This document shows, piece by piece, positions 48,889 through 56,249 of a stretch of 64,000 nucleotides of DNA; the first letter of the stretch is position 1, and every line of letters begins with the position of its first letter. The notes under the pieces are model-generated. The model made no database searches. It had not been told where the DNA came from and worked only from the letters and a program-made list of their open reading frames with translations. The DNA comes from CADCVT01 sp036389485 (GTDB lineage: Bacteria > Actinomycetota > Thermoleophilia > Solirubrobacterales > Solirubrobacteraceae). Where the stretch lies: contig DASVPR010000048.1 of assembly GCA_036389485.1 (NCBI GenBank), forward strand, positions 17,642 to 81,641, in the 5' to 3' direction. Both the position numbers and the translations under genes were made by a program.

Positions 48889-49148
48889 TCCGCGAGCCGC
48901 TGCGCGAGCGCGTGGCCGGCGAACGTCAGCGTCCACGCCGCGGGGTCCTCGTCCTGCCGCGCGACCAGGCCCCGCCGCTCGAGCCCCCGCATCGCCAGCG
49001 CCGCCCCGTTTGGCTTCATCCCCGTCGCCGCGGCCACCGCCGTGACGTCCACCTCCGGCGCCCCCTTCATCGCCAGCAGCGCCTTGCGCTGCGCCTCGGT
49101 CAGCGCACGCTCGGGGGAAGGGGTGGGGACGAAGACATACGAGGACAT
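48885..49148 (-). CDS. Small winged-helix DNA-binding protein A
   Basis: An 87-residue protein with a MarR-like winged-helix pattern: Leu-Thr-Glu-Ala-Gln-Arg-Lys-Ala-Leu-Leu-Ala-Met, then Val-Ala-Ala-Ala-Thr-Gly-Met-Lys-Pro-Asn-Gly-Ala-Ala-Leu-Ala-Met (recognition helix), and a wing around Asp-Glu-Asp-Pro-Ala-Ala-Trp-Thr-Leu-Thr. It is paralogous to the protein at 49789 (shared Thr-Gly-x-Lys-Pro-Asn and Gly-Leu-x-Arg-Arg). The two genes are divergent, separated by 640 bp containing two long repeats. Start ATG 49148 has only a weak ribosome site. The stop overlaps the dehydratase stop by 4 bp. It may bind the repeats or regulate the cluster. Confidence 0.75.
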   Translation of the reverse strand: MSSYVFVPTPSPERALTEAQRKALLAMKGAPEVDVTAVAAATGMKPNGAALAMRGLERRGLVARQDEDPAAWTLTFAGHALAQRLAD

Positions 49149-49265
49149 TCCGACGCAGGCCGGGGCTTCCCCGCCCTGCACCCCGCCCCAAACCTCGAAA
49201 ACAACACCCGTCCGACGCCGCCAGCGCCACCCCTCCGACGCCGCGGGACGTGGGCTGCATTTCCA

Positions 49266-49410
49266 CCAAATAGCGAGGATTTCGCAGCCCACACCCGCCC
49301 TGTGGCGTGCGCCCCGAATCCGTTGTGCGCGCGTACGCGCGGTGGTCGTTCGGCGAAGTGGCGCGTTCGCCGAACCGCGTGCATCTGCCGCTCTTTGCGA
49401 CAGATTCGCG
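49266..49410. repeat. 145-bp direct repeat, copy A
   Basis: The copy begins CCAAATAGCGAG and ends GCGACAGATTCGCG. It contains the perfect inverted repeat TTCGGCGAA (49349-49357), an 8-base loop GTGGCGCG, and TTCGCCGAA (49366-49374). Copy B, 293 bp away, has the same length and order with roughly 80% identity by eye. No transposase or open reading frame is attached, so it may be a mobile non-coding element or a regulatory/RNA element. Confidence 0.82.
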
Positions 49411-49558
49411 TCCGAAGGGGGCGTCTTGCGCCTCAGCTGGTGCCCCAACCGTCCGAGGCGCGCGACTGCCTCGCGCGCCCCCCGCGGTCCATGGCGATAG
49501 GGCGGCTCGACCCCCGCTCCGGAAGCACATCGAGGGCCAGCCGGGCGGGGGCATGTCG

Positions 49559-49703
49559 CCAAATAGTGAGATTTCGCAGCCCCACACCCGGCTTGTGGCG
49601 TGCGCCACGAACTCGTTGTGCGCCCTGTTACGAGCGGTGCTCCTTCGGCGAAATGGCGCGTTCGTCGAACCATGATTCTGCCGCTCTTTGCGACAGATTC
49701 GCG
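49559..49703. repeat. 145-bp direct repeat, copy B
   Basis: The copy begins CCAAATAGTGAG and ends GCGACAGATTCGCG. Its hairpin is TTCGGCGAA (49644-49652), loop ATGGCGCG, TTCGTCGAA (49661-49669), one mismatch from perfect pairing. The last 24 bases (CCGCTCTTTGCGACAGATTCGCG region) are identical to copy A, the best-conserved part. It ends 85 bp before the TTG of winged-helix gene B. Confidence 0.82.
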
Positions 49704-49788
49704 ACGAGAGGACTTGTCGCATCCGCGTTTGATTGCATTGGATCGACCTGACTTTTCTTCGCACCTGTGTTTGAAGGAGGAATCGCTG

Positions 49789-50124
49789 TTGCCGTCGCAT
49801 CGCCCCCCGCGTCACGCCCCTGGCCGCCCGCTGAGCCTCGCGCAGAAGCGCACGCTCGTCGCGCTCGCCCGATCCTGTCCCAACATGGGAGACGAGATCG
49901 GCCTGAGCCCGATCTGCGAGCTCACGGGGCTCAAGCCGAACGCGGTCGCGCTGGCGCTGCAGGGCCTCGTCCGGCGCAAGCTCGCCGTCGCGCACCGCGA
50001 CCCCGACGCGTGGGCGCCGACGCTCAGCGGCCGGGATGGCGAAGTACGTCCGGGCCTCGGAGCCTCGAACGGCGCTGCCCGCGGGGCCGAAGAAGAAGAG
50101 GTGGGACTGGGGCCGCTGAGCTAG
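49789..50124 (+). CDS. Small winged-helix DNA-binding protein B
   Basis: A 111-residue protein, paralogue of the one at 48885: Leu-Ser-Leu-Ala-Gln-Lys-Arg-Thr-Leu-Val-Ala-Leu, then Leu-Thr-Gly-Leu-Lys-Pro-Asn-Ala-Val-Ala-Leu-Ala-Leu-Gln-Gly-Leu (recognition helix) and Asp-Pro-Asp-Ala-Trp wing. The C-terminal 25 residues are Gly/Glu-rich and not shared. TTG 49789 is supported by a perfect AAGGAGG eight bases upstream, the strongest ribosome site in the region. It is convergent with the UDP-xylose synthase gene (12 bp gap). Likely a transcription factor, with the neighbouring repeats as possible targets. Confidence 0.78.
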   Translation: MPSHRPPRHAPGRPLSLAQKRTLVALARSCPNMGDEIGLSPICELTGLKPNAVALALQGLVRRKLAVAHRDPDAWAPTLSGRDGEVRPGLGASNGAARGAEEEEVGLGPLS

Positions 50125-50136
50125 CCGGGCGGCGGC

Positions 50137-51084
50137 TCAGACGCCGCCGCCGACGAGCGCCTCGACGCCCGCCTGCTCGACCGTCCTCTGCAGGCCCTCG
50201 CGGAGCTTGACGGTCGGCTCCCAGTCGAGGATGTCGCGGGCGAGGGAGATGTCGGGCTGGCGGACCTGGGGGTCGTCGGTCGGGAGCGCCTCGTAGACGA
50301 TCTCGGACTTCGAGCCCGTGACCTCGATGACGGTCTCGGCGAGCTCGAGGAGGGTGAACTCGTCGGGGTTGCCGACGTTCACCGGCAGGTGGTAGCCGGA
50401 TTCGGCGAGCCGGATCATCCCGTCGATGAGGTCGCTGACGTAGCAGAACGAGCGCGTCTGCTTGCCTTCCCCGAAGACGGTGATCGGCCGGTCCGTCAGC
50501 GCCTGGCGCAGAAACGTCGGGATCGCGCGGCCGTCGTGCGAGCGCATCCGCGGCCCGTACGTGTTGAAGATCCGCATGATCGCCGTGTCCACGCCCTGCG
50601 CGCGGTGGTACGCCATCGTCAGCGCCTCCGCGTACCGCTTCGCCTCGTCGTACACGCCCCGCGGGCCGATCGGGTTCACGTTGCCCCAGTAGGACTCCGG
50701 CTGCGGGTGGACCTGCGGGTCGCCGTAGACCTCGCTCGTCGACGCGATCAAGAAGCGCGCGCGGTGCTGCTTCGCCAACCCGAGCGTGTGATGCGTCCCG
50801 TACGAGCCGACCTTCAGCGTGTGCAGCGGGATGCGCAGGTAGTCGATCGGCGACGCCGGCGACGCGAGGTGGTAGACGAAGTCGACCTGCTCGTCGACGA
50901 AGTACGGGTGGATGATGTCGACGTTCAGGTGGACGAAGTCCGGCCGCCGGATGTGCTCGATGTTGTTGAGCGAGCCGGTCTCGAGGTTGTCGACGCAGAT
51001 GACGCGATGCCCGCGCTCGAGCAGCGCGTCGCACAGATGCGACCCGAGGAAGCCGGCGCCGCCGGTGACGAGGGAGGTCGGCAT
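50137..51084 (-). CDS. uxs: UDP-glucuronate decarboxylase (UDP-xylose synthase)
   Basis: A 315-residue SDR enzyme. Almost every diagnostic segment of UDP-xylose synthase is present: Thr-Gly-Gly-Ala-Gly-Phe-Leu-Gly-Ser-His-Leu-Cys, Val-Asp-Asn-Leu-Glu-Thr-Gly, His-Leu-Ala-Ser-Pro-Ala-Ser-Pro, Ala-Ser-Thr-Ser-Glu-Val-Tyr-Gly-Asp-Pro, Tyr-Trp-Gly-Asn-Val-Asn-Pro-Ile-Gly-Pro-Arg, Tyr-Asp-Glu-Ala-Lys (catalytic Tyr and Lys) and Phe-Asn-Thr-Tyr-Gly-Pro-Arg-Met. It converts UDP-glucuronate to UDP-xylose. UDP-glucuronate could come from the dehydrogenase at 45415. ATG 51084 begins the fold; the divergent gene starts 26 bp away. Confidence 0.93.
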   Translation of the reverse strand: MPTSLVTGGAGFLGSHLCDALLERGHRVICVDNLETGSLNNIEHIRRPDFVHLNVDIIHPYFVDEQVDFVYHLASPASPIDYLRIPLHTLKVGSYGTHHTLGLAKQHRARFLIASTSEVYGDPQVHPQPESYWGNVNPIGPRGVYDEAKRYAEALTMAYHRAQGVDTAIMRIFNTYGPRMRSHDGRAIPTFLRQALTDRPITVFGEGKQTRSFCYVSDLIDGMIRLAESGYHLPVNVGNPDEFTLLELAETVIEVTGSKSEIVYEALPTDDPQVRQPDISLARDILDWEPTVKLREGLQRTVEQAGVEALVGGGV

Positions 51085-51110
51085 GTCGAAGGAATGTAGC
51101 GTCCGGACCG

Positions 51111-51617
51111 GTGGCCCAGACGACTCGGAAACGCGCGGCGGCCGTCGCGGTTGCGGTGATCGCGGTCGCCGACCTGCTGCTCTCGCGACGAGCGTGGTCG
51201 CGCCCGGCGATCGCCCTCCTCGACGAGCCCGCGCACGCAGCGACCACCTGGCTGATCGCACAAGCGCTCGCCCCGCAGCACACCCCGGCCGCCCAACTCG
51301 CGTCGACCCTCCTCGACGCGGACCACGTCCCGAGCGAGCTCGGATCGGACGTGCTACGGCGCGGAGCGGCGCGGCCGTTCGGCCACACCGGCGCGGCGGT
51401 CGTCGCCCTGGCACTGGTGAGCCGGGGCGCCGCCCTCGGCGCGGCGGCCCACCTCGTGCGCGACCTCGCCGACGACGTCGGAGTGAGCCTCGCGTGGCCG
51501 CTCTCGGGTCGCGCGCAGAGGATCCCGCGCGGCCTCTACTACGCGCTCGCGCTCACCCTCGCAGCACGAGCCGCGCGGCCGACGGGCGCGCCGGCCCCGC
51601 CTCGTCCCGCCCCCTGA
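51111..51617 (+). CDS. Small membrane protein, metal-dependent hydrolase-like (YbcI/DUF457 type)
   Basis: A 168-residue protein. About four membrane helices are interspersed with histidines and aspartates: Leu-Leu-Asp-Glu-Pro-Ala-His-Ala-Ala-Thr, Leu-Leu-Asp-Ala-Asp-His-Val-Pro, Phe-Gly-His-Thr-Gly and His-Leu-Val-Arg-Asp. This His/Asp pattern is typical of the YbcI-like membrane-bound putative metal-dependent hydrolases. GTG 51111 is the first start after the divergent UDP-xylose synthase gene. The C-terminal Pro/Ala-rich end overlaps the RTX-like gene by 65 bp. A specific role in EPS is not evident. Confidence 0.7.
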   Translation: MAQTTRKRAAAVAVAVIAVADLLLSRRAWSRPAIALLDEPAHAATTWLIAQALAPQHTPAAQLASTLLDADHVPSELGSDVLRRGAARPFGHTGAAVVALALVSRGAALGAAAHLVRDLADDVGVSLAWPLSGRAQRIPRGLYYALALTLAARAARPTGAPAPPRPAP

Positions 51618-53031
51618 TCGCGACCCGCACCCGCAGCGGCGCGAACCGCGAGACGATCGACCGCGCCGCCTCGTCGAACGGGATCACGACCTCCTCGGCG
51701 TCGCCCGGCACCAGGCCGTACGACCCGAGCCCGAGCCGCGCCACCCGCCGCCGGTCCACGCGGCGGATCGTCGTCACGCGGAGGATCCCCTGGCAGCGGA
51801 CGAACGCGACCGGTGGGCACTCGACGCGCACGCGCAGGCCGTCGGTCGACAGCGTCCGCGCGACCGGCACGACCCGCGGGGCGAACGAGACGGAGCGCTG
51901 CTCGCAGTCGAAGTCCACGGCGTCGCCGACGTCGACCCACACCTTGTCGGTCTCGCTTCCGCACCGGACCTCGTCGCGCCGCCCGTCGCGCGCGACGATC
52001 CGGTCGAAGCCCGCGTCGCCCTGCAGGCTGTCGAGCCCCGGGCCGCCGTACAGGACGTCGGTCCCCGGCCCGCCGAGAGCGACGCCGCCCGCGTTCGCCG
52101 CGGAGACCACGTCGGCGCCTGCGCCGCCCCGCACGCCCTCGACGTCCGTCAGCACGTTGTCGCGCTCCGGCGACGCCAGCAGCAGGAACGTGGGCAGCGC
52201 GCCCGTGAACGTCAGCGTCGGGCCGGGGCGGTCGCCGTCGTCGTCGCGGCCGTCGGGGTCCGCGACCACGTTGCCGCTGCGCCGCGAGTAGTCGGCGGCG
52301 TCGCTGTCGGGCCCGCCCTGCATCGTGTCCGAGCCGTCCGGCGAGCGGTCGGCCACGAAGAGGTCGTCGCCGGTGCCGCCCTGCAGCAGGTCGTTCCCGC
52401 GTCCGCCGAACAACGTGTCCGCGCCGCCCGCCCCGTCGAGACGGTCGTCGCCCGGCCCGCCGTACAGCGAGTTGCCGGACTCGCTCCCGATCAGGACGTC
52501 GAACCCGTTGCCGCCCACGGCGCGCTCGACCTCCAGCACCTCGTCCTCCTCGCCGGTGATCCCGTCGTCCGCGCCGCCGGCGCCGAGCGTCACGTGCACG
52601 TCGGCGGCCGTGCCGGAGTACGTCACGGTGTCCCGCCCGCTGCCGCCGATCAAGAGGTCGTTGCGCGGCCCGCCGCGCAGCGTGTCGTTCCCGCTGCCGC
52701 CGCGCAGCGTCGCCCGCACCGCCGCCGAGTACCCGACGGAGATGCTGTCGCTCAGCGCCCCGAGGTCGGCCGACAGGTCGGTGATCCCGCCGCCGCACGC
52801 CGCGCGGTCCGGCCGCGACTGCGTGCAGCCCGGCCCGACCGTGATCGCCGAGAGCGTGTCGCGGATGGACAGTCCGCCGCCCGACCGCCCGGTGATCGTG
52901 ATCCGGTTGCGCTCGCGGTTCGGACCGGTGATGGTGACGGTGGTCCCGTCGACGGAGACGGTCGCGGCGGGAGCGGGCGCGGCGGCGAGGAGTGCCGCGA
53001 AGAGCGAGACGGCGGCGGCGAGGTGCTTCAT
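51553..53031 (-). CDS. Secreted RTX-type calcium-binding repeat protein
   Basis: A 492-residue exported protein. A signal peptide (about 1-23) precedes a beta-rich N-terminal domain, then RTX nonapeptide-type repeats (Gly-Gly-x-Gly-Asn/Asp-Asp-x-Leu) in three blocks near 114-135, 190-225 and 300-335, which form calcium-binding parallel beta-rolls. The C-terminal 120 residues are a separate beta-rich domain with cysteines (Arg-Cys-Gly-Ser, Phe-Asp-Cys-Glu, Glu-Cys-Pro-Pro). Unlike classic RTX toxins it has an N-terminal signal peptide. A role in surface structure or matrix binding is likely. It abuts the Gmd gene with a 4-nt overlap, so the two may be co-transcribed. Confidence 0.85.
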   Translation of the reverse strand: MKHLAAAVSLFAALLAAAPAPAATVSVDGTTVTITGPNRERNRITITGRSGGGLSIRDTLSAITVGPGCTQSRPDRAACGGGITDLSADLGALSDSISVGYSAAVRATLRGGSGNDTLRGGPRNDLLIGGSGRDTVTYSGTAADVHVTLGAGGADDGITGEEDEVLEVERAVGGNGFDVLIGSESGNSLYGGPGDDRLDGAGGADTLFGGRGNDLLQGGTGDDLFVADRSPDGSDTMQGGPDSDAADYSRRSGNVVADPDGRDDDGDRPGPTLTFTGALPTFLLLASPERDNVLTDVEGVRGGAGADVVSAANAGGVALGGPGTDVLYGGPGLDSLQGDAGFDRIVARDGRRDEVRCGSETDKVWVDVGDAVDFDCEQRSVSFAPRVVPVARTLSTDGLRVRVECPPVAFVRCQGILRVTTIRRVDRRRVARLGLGSYGLVPGDAEEVVIPFDEAARSIVSRFAPLRVRVAIRGRDEAGPARPSAARLVLRG

Positions 53032-53999
53032 CCCGGTGGGGCGAGCAGCCTCAGGTCAGCGTCGACCATCAGCCGGATCAGCTGCTCGAAGCTCGTTCGC
53101 GGCCGCCATCCCAGCTCGCGCTCGGCCTTCGACGCGTCGCCGATCAGGTGGTCCACCTCGGCCGGGCGCACGAGGTCGGGGTCGAGCCGCACGTACGGCC
53201 GCCAGTCGCCGAGCCCGGCCTGGTCGAACGCGATCTCGACGCACTCCTGCACCGAGTGCGTCTCGCCGGTGGCGATGACGTAGTCGTCGGCCTCGTCGCG
53301 CTGGAGCATCAGCCACATCGCCTCGACGTAGTCCTTCGCGTAGCCCCAGTCGCGCTGCGCTTCCAGGTTCCCGAGCCGCAGCTCGTCGCGCAGCCCGAGC
53401 CTGATCGCCGCGGCGTGCCAGGTGATCTTCCGCGTGACGAACTCCAGCCCGCGGCGCTCGCTCTCGTGGTTGAAGAGGATCCCGCTCGTCGCGTGCAGGC
53501 GGTAGGACTCGCGGTAGTTGACGGTGATGTGGTGCCCGTACGCCTTCGCCACGCCGTACGGCGAGCGCGGGTAGAACGGCGTCGCCTCGGTCTGCGGGAC
53601 CTCGCGCACCTTCCCGAACATCTCCGAGGACGAGGCCTGGTAGAAGCGCGCCTCCGGCGCCGCCTCGCGCATCGCCTCGAGCATCCGCGTGACGCCGACG
53701 CCCGTGAACTCCGCGGTCAGCGTGGGCTGGATCCACGACACGGCGACGAACGACATCGCGGCGAGGTTGTAGATCTCGTCCGGGCGCGCCGCGCGGAGCG
53801 CGTCGACGAGCGAGCGCTGGTCGAGCAGGTCGCCCTGGTGGAGCGTCAGCCGGTCGCGGAGGTGCTCGATCCGGTCGAACTTCTCCGTCGACGCGCGGCG
53901 GACGACGCCGTGGACCTCGTACCCGCGGTCGAGCAGCAGCTCGGCGAGGTACGAGCCGTCCTGGCCGGTGATGCCGGTGATGAGCGCGCGCCGCGACAA
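53028..53999 (-). CDS. gmd: GDP-mannose 4,6-dehydratase
   Basis: A 323-residue SDR dehydratase. It has Thr-Gly-Ile-Thr-Gly-Gln-Asp-Gly-Ser-Tyr-Leu-Ala-Glu (about 8-20), Arg-Arg-Ala-Ser-Thr, Ser-Ser-Ser-Glu-Met-Phe-Gly-Lys (active-site Ser/Glu), Tyr-Gly-Val-Ala-Lys (catalytic Tyr and Lys) and Phe-Asn-His-Glu-Ser-Glu-Arg-Arg. These define Gmd. It makes GDP-4-keto-6-deoxymannose, the precursor of GDP-rhamnose, GDP-fucose or GDP-perosamine types. The divergent enzyme at 7239 could take the next step. ATG/GTG choice is simple here: the start at 53999 is the first residue of the fold. Confidence 0.93.
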   Translation of the reverse strand: MSRRALITGITGQDGSYLAELLLDRGYEVHGVVRRASTEKFDRIEHLRDRLTLHQGDLLDQRSLVDALRAARPDEIYNLAAMSFVAVSWIQPTLTAEFTGVGVTRMLEAMREAAPEARFYQASSSEMFGKVREVPQTEATPFYPRSPYGVAKAYGHHITVNYRESYRLHATSGILFNHESERRGLEFVTRKITWHAAAIRLGLRDELRLGNLEAQRDWGYAKDYVEAMWLMLQRDEADDYVIATGETHSVQECVEIAFDQAGLGDWRPYVRLDPDLVRPAEVDHLIGDASKAERELGWRPRTSFEQLIRLMVDADLRLLAPPG

Positions 54000-54027
54000 G
54001 GCGCGGCAGTGTAGAGCGCTCCCCGGC

Positions 54028-54408
54028 TCAGGGAGCGTTGGTGCCCTCGCGGCCGTAGCTGTCCGACAGGCGGACGACGTCCTCGAGGTGCGGGGTGGAG
54101 ACCTCGAGCACGTCGGCGTCCTCGATCGCCTCGATCGTGTGGATCTCCCCGGGCAGGTTGCGCCACCGCGAGCCCTCGCCGACCTCGGTCTCGCGCAGGT
54201 CGTCGGCCGACTCGCCCTTGAACAGGATCAGCCGGCCCCGCAGGACGTACGAGGTCTCGTCCTTGTGCTCGTGGTACTGGACCGAGAGCCGGTGGCCGGC
54301 GTCGACGTGGAGGATCTTGCCGACGTACTTGTCGGTCCACGCCCACCAGATCTCGTAGCCCCACGGCTTGTCGATGCGGACGGGGAGCTGGTCGGGGGTG
54401 ACGTCCAT
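54028..54408 (-). CDS. Phosphomannose isomerase type II-like cupin
   Basis: A 126-residue single-domain cupin. It has Lys-Pro-Trp-Gly-Tyr-Glu (about 14-19), Leu-Ser-Val-Gln-Tyr-His-Glu-His-Lys-Asp-Glu-Thr (metal-binding His pair), and Pro-Gly-Glu-Ile-His-Thr-Ile-Glu, the signature of the C-terminal domain of bifunctional mannose-1-phosphate guanylyltransferase/isomerases. Here it stands alone, without the guanylyltransferase half. It should interconvert fructose-6-P and mannose-6-P, feeding GDP-mannose for Gmd (28 bp downstream in transcription order) and the 3,5-epimerase at 21831. Confidence 0.88.
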   Translation of the reverse strand: MDVTPDQLPVRIDKPWGYEIWWAWTDKYVGKILHVDAGHRLSVQYHEHKDETSYVLRGRLILFKGESADDLRETEVGEGSRWRNLPGEIHTIEAIEDADVLEVSTPHLEDVVRLSDSYGREGTNAP

Positions 54409-54419
54409 GCGGGCGGACC

Positions 54420-55364
54420 CTATCCCCGCGCCCAGTCGTCCGGCGGCGGCGCGCTCCAGTCGCCGCGCCGCCCCTTGCGCGCGAACCGCACGAGCCAGGG
54501 CAGGCGGCGCAGCGGCTGCGGGTCGTACAGCAGCGACTTGACGAGATAGCCGGCGGTCAGCACCGCGAACTCGATCCGCCCGACGCCGCGCTTGATCCAC
54601 ATGAAGTTGCGGATCCGGTACAGATCGCGCCAGAACGCCTCCCACGGCACCGGCGCGTACGTCAGTCCGAACCGGGCGTTGAGAAAGCGCGCGCGGCGCG
54701 TCATCGCGCCGCCGCCGCCGATCGGCACCTTGTGGAGGATCTCGCTCTCGGGGACGAGCCGGATGCGCCCGTGCTCTCGCAGCCGCAGCGAGTACTCCGC
54801 GTCGTCGTAGCCGATGAAGAACTCCGCCATCGGCAGCCCCGCCGCGCGTGCCGCCGCAGTCCTCATCAACAGCCCGACGAACGACGCGCAGTCGACCTCC
54901 TCGCGGCGGCCGGGCTCGTACGCGCGCTCTTCCAGTGGCACGATGAAGCGCCCCATGCGGCAGCGGTGCTGCCGGTCGATCGACCCGTCGGGATGCCACA
55001 CCGCCGAGCACACCGCCGCGTCGTCCGCGGCCGCGGCGGCGAGCAGCTGCGCGAGCGCGTCCGGCCGCGGCTCGGCGTCGTCGTCCATCAGCCACAGCCA
55101 GTCGCGCCCCGCCGCGATCCCGAGGCGGACGCCTTCGCGGTAGCCGCCCGCGCCGCCCGTGTTCTCCTCGCGCCGCTCGAACCGGACGCGCTCGTCGTCG
55201 AGCAGCCCGGCCGCGCGCAGGTGGTCCTCGGTCCCGTCCGTCGAGGCGTTGTCCAGCACGATCACCCGCTCGACGGGATGGGTCTGCGCGAGCAGCGCGC
55301 GGACGCACTCCTCCAGCAGCGCCTTGCGGTTGCGCGTCAGGACGAAGGCGCAGACCGACGTCAT
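54420..55364 (-). CDS. GT2 glycosyltransferase
   Basis: A 314-residue GT-A enzyme with Val-Leu-Thr-Arg-Asn-Arg, Leu-Asp-Asn-Ala-Ser-Thr-Asp-Gly-Thr, Trp-Leu-Met-Asp-Asp-Asp (the metal-binding DxD triad) and Gly-Tyr-Asp-Asp-Ala-Glu-Tyr (catalytic base region). The Asp-Asp-Asp-Ala-Glu-Pro form is common in rhamnosyl- and galactofuranosyltransferase-like GT2s. ATG 55364 overlaps the upstream gene stop by 4 nt. The C-terminal 70 residues are basic and amphipathic, suggesting membrane attachment. The UDP-galactopyranose mutase at 61731 makes UDP-galactofuranose a possible donor, by inference. Confidence 0.87.
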   Translation of the reverse strand: MTSVCAFVLTRNRKALLEECVRALLAQTHPVERVIVLDNASTDGTEDHLRAAGLLDDERVRFERREENTGGAGGYREGVRLGIAAGRDWLWLMDDDAEPRPDALAQLLAAAAADDAAVCSAVWHPDGSIDRQHRCRMGRFIVPLEERAYEPGRREEVDCASFVGLLMRTAAARAAGLPMAEFFIGYDDAEYSLRLREHGRIRLVPESEILHKVPIGGGGAMTRRARFLNARFGLTYAPVPWEAFWRDLYRIRNFMWIKRGVGRIEFAVLTAGYLVKSLLYDPQPLRRLPWLVRFARKGRRGDWSAPPPDDWARG

Positions 55365-56227
55365 CGCCGCACCCGGTCGTGCACGACGCCGGCGACGAGC
55401 CCGGCCGCCTTCGCCCCCTCGTAGGCGACGACGTACGGCAGCGAGCCGAGCAGCCCGTGTCGGCGCAGCCACCGCAGCTCGGCGCGCGCGTACGCGAGCG
55501 CGGTGCGCGCGACGACGAGCAGCGACCCGCCGCCCGGCGCGTACGCGCGGCGCGCGCTCAGCCCGCTCTCGTAGAAGCGGCGGAACGCGCCGCGCAGCGT
55601 GTAGGGGTGCGAGTGGCGGACCGCGGCGCGCGGCTCGTAGACGATCGCGTGGCCGGCGAGGAGCACGCGCTGCGACCACTCCTGGTCCTCGCTCATGTTG
55701 ATGTCGTCGACGAACGGGAAGCGCTCGAACACGTCGCGCCGGATCGCGCTGTTGACGTTCGAGAACAGCGTCGTCTCCATCGACAGCTCGGCCGGCGACG
55801 CGGCGCGCTGCACGCGCGGGCGCTCGCCGTAGAGGAAGTCGAGGAAGAAGTGCTCCGGCGGCCTCTCGTGCTCGTGCGCGATCTGCCGCCCATAGACACC
55901 CGCGACGTCCCGGTCGCGCAGCGGCGCGGTCAGCAGCGCGAGCCAGTCCGCCGACTCGGCGTGCGCGTCCTGCGACGTGAAGACGAGGACCTCCCCGCGC
56001 GCGAGCGACGCGCCGAGGTTGCGCGTCCCGCCGTGGTTGAACTCCTCCGGCGGGATGCGGTGCACGCGCGCGCCCGCGGCCTCGGCCAGCGCGTCGCTGC
56101 CGTCGGTCGAGCCGGAGTCGACGACGACGACCTCGACCTCGTCGCCCACGCGCTGGCGCGCGATGCCGTCGAGGCAGCGGCGCAGGTCCGCGCCGCCGTT
56201 CTTGACGGGGATGACGATCGAGATCAT
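55361..56227 (-). CDS. GT2 glycosyltransferase (rhamnosyltransferase-like)
   Basis: A 288-residue GT-A enzyme. Val-Ile-Pro-Val-Lys-Asn-Gly-Gly, Val-Val-Asp-Ser-Gly-Ser-Thr-Asp-Gly, Pro-Glu-Glu-Phe-Asn-His-Gly-Gly-Thr-Arg-Asn and Thr-Ser-Gln-Asp-Ala (metal-binding region with Gln-Asp in place of Asp-x-Asp) are all typical of rhamnosyltransferases such as WbbL/RfbN. Asn-Met-Ser-Glu-Asp-Gln-Glu-Trp carries the catalytic base. ATG 56227 begins the fold. It overlaps the next gene by 4 nt (ATGA) and is divergent from the GT2 at 56250 by 22 bp. GDP- or dTDP-deoxysugar donors are plausible. Confidence 0.88.
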   Translation of the reverse strand: MISIVIPVKNGGADLRRCLDGIARQRVGDEVEVVVVDSGSTDGSDALAEAAGARVHRIPPEEFNHGGTRNLGASLARGEVLVFTSQDAHAESADWLALLTAPLRDRDVAGVYGRQIAHEHERPPEHFFLDFLYGERPRVQRAASPAELSMETTLFSNVNSAIRRDVFERFPFVDDINMSEDQEWSQRVLLAGHAIVYEPRAAVRHSHPYTLRGAFRRFYESGLSARRAYAPGGGSLLVVARTALAYARAELRWLRRHGLLGSLPYVVAYEGAKAAGLVAGVVHDRVRR

Positions 56228-56249
56228 CGGCGGGCTAACGTAGCGACGC

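Larger units (their letters stand above)
49149..49788. other. 640-bp gene-free interval with repeats
   Basis: This is the largest gene-free stretch in the window, lying between two divergent, paralogous winged-helix genes. I see no convincing gene on either strand. It holds two 145-bp imperfect direct repeats (49266-49410 and 49559-49703), each with an internal hairpin. The rest is GC-rich and without pattern that I can detect, apart from AAGGAGG at 49774, the ribosome site of the downstream gene. Confidence 0.7.

Noticed and set aside
49149..49788. CRISPR array or insertion sequence in the repeat interval
   Set aside because: Only two 145-bp copies, no spacers of regular length, no terminal inverted repeats around the pair and no transposase.
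50128..50148. GC-rich hairpin (7-bp stem) after winged-helix gene B as a terminator
   Set aside because: The stem is short, has no T-run and overlaps the codons at the end of the UDP-xylose synthase gene, where Gly/Ala codons give such pairing by chance.
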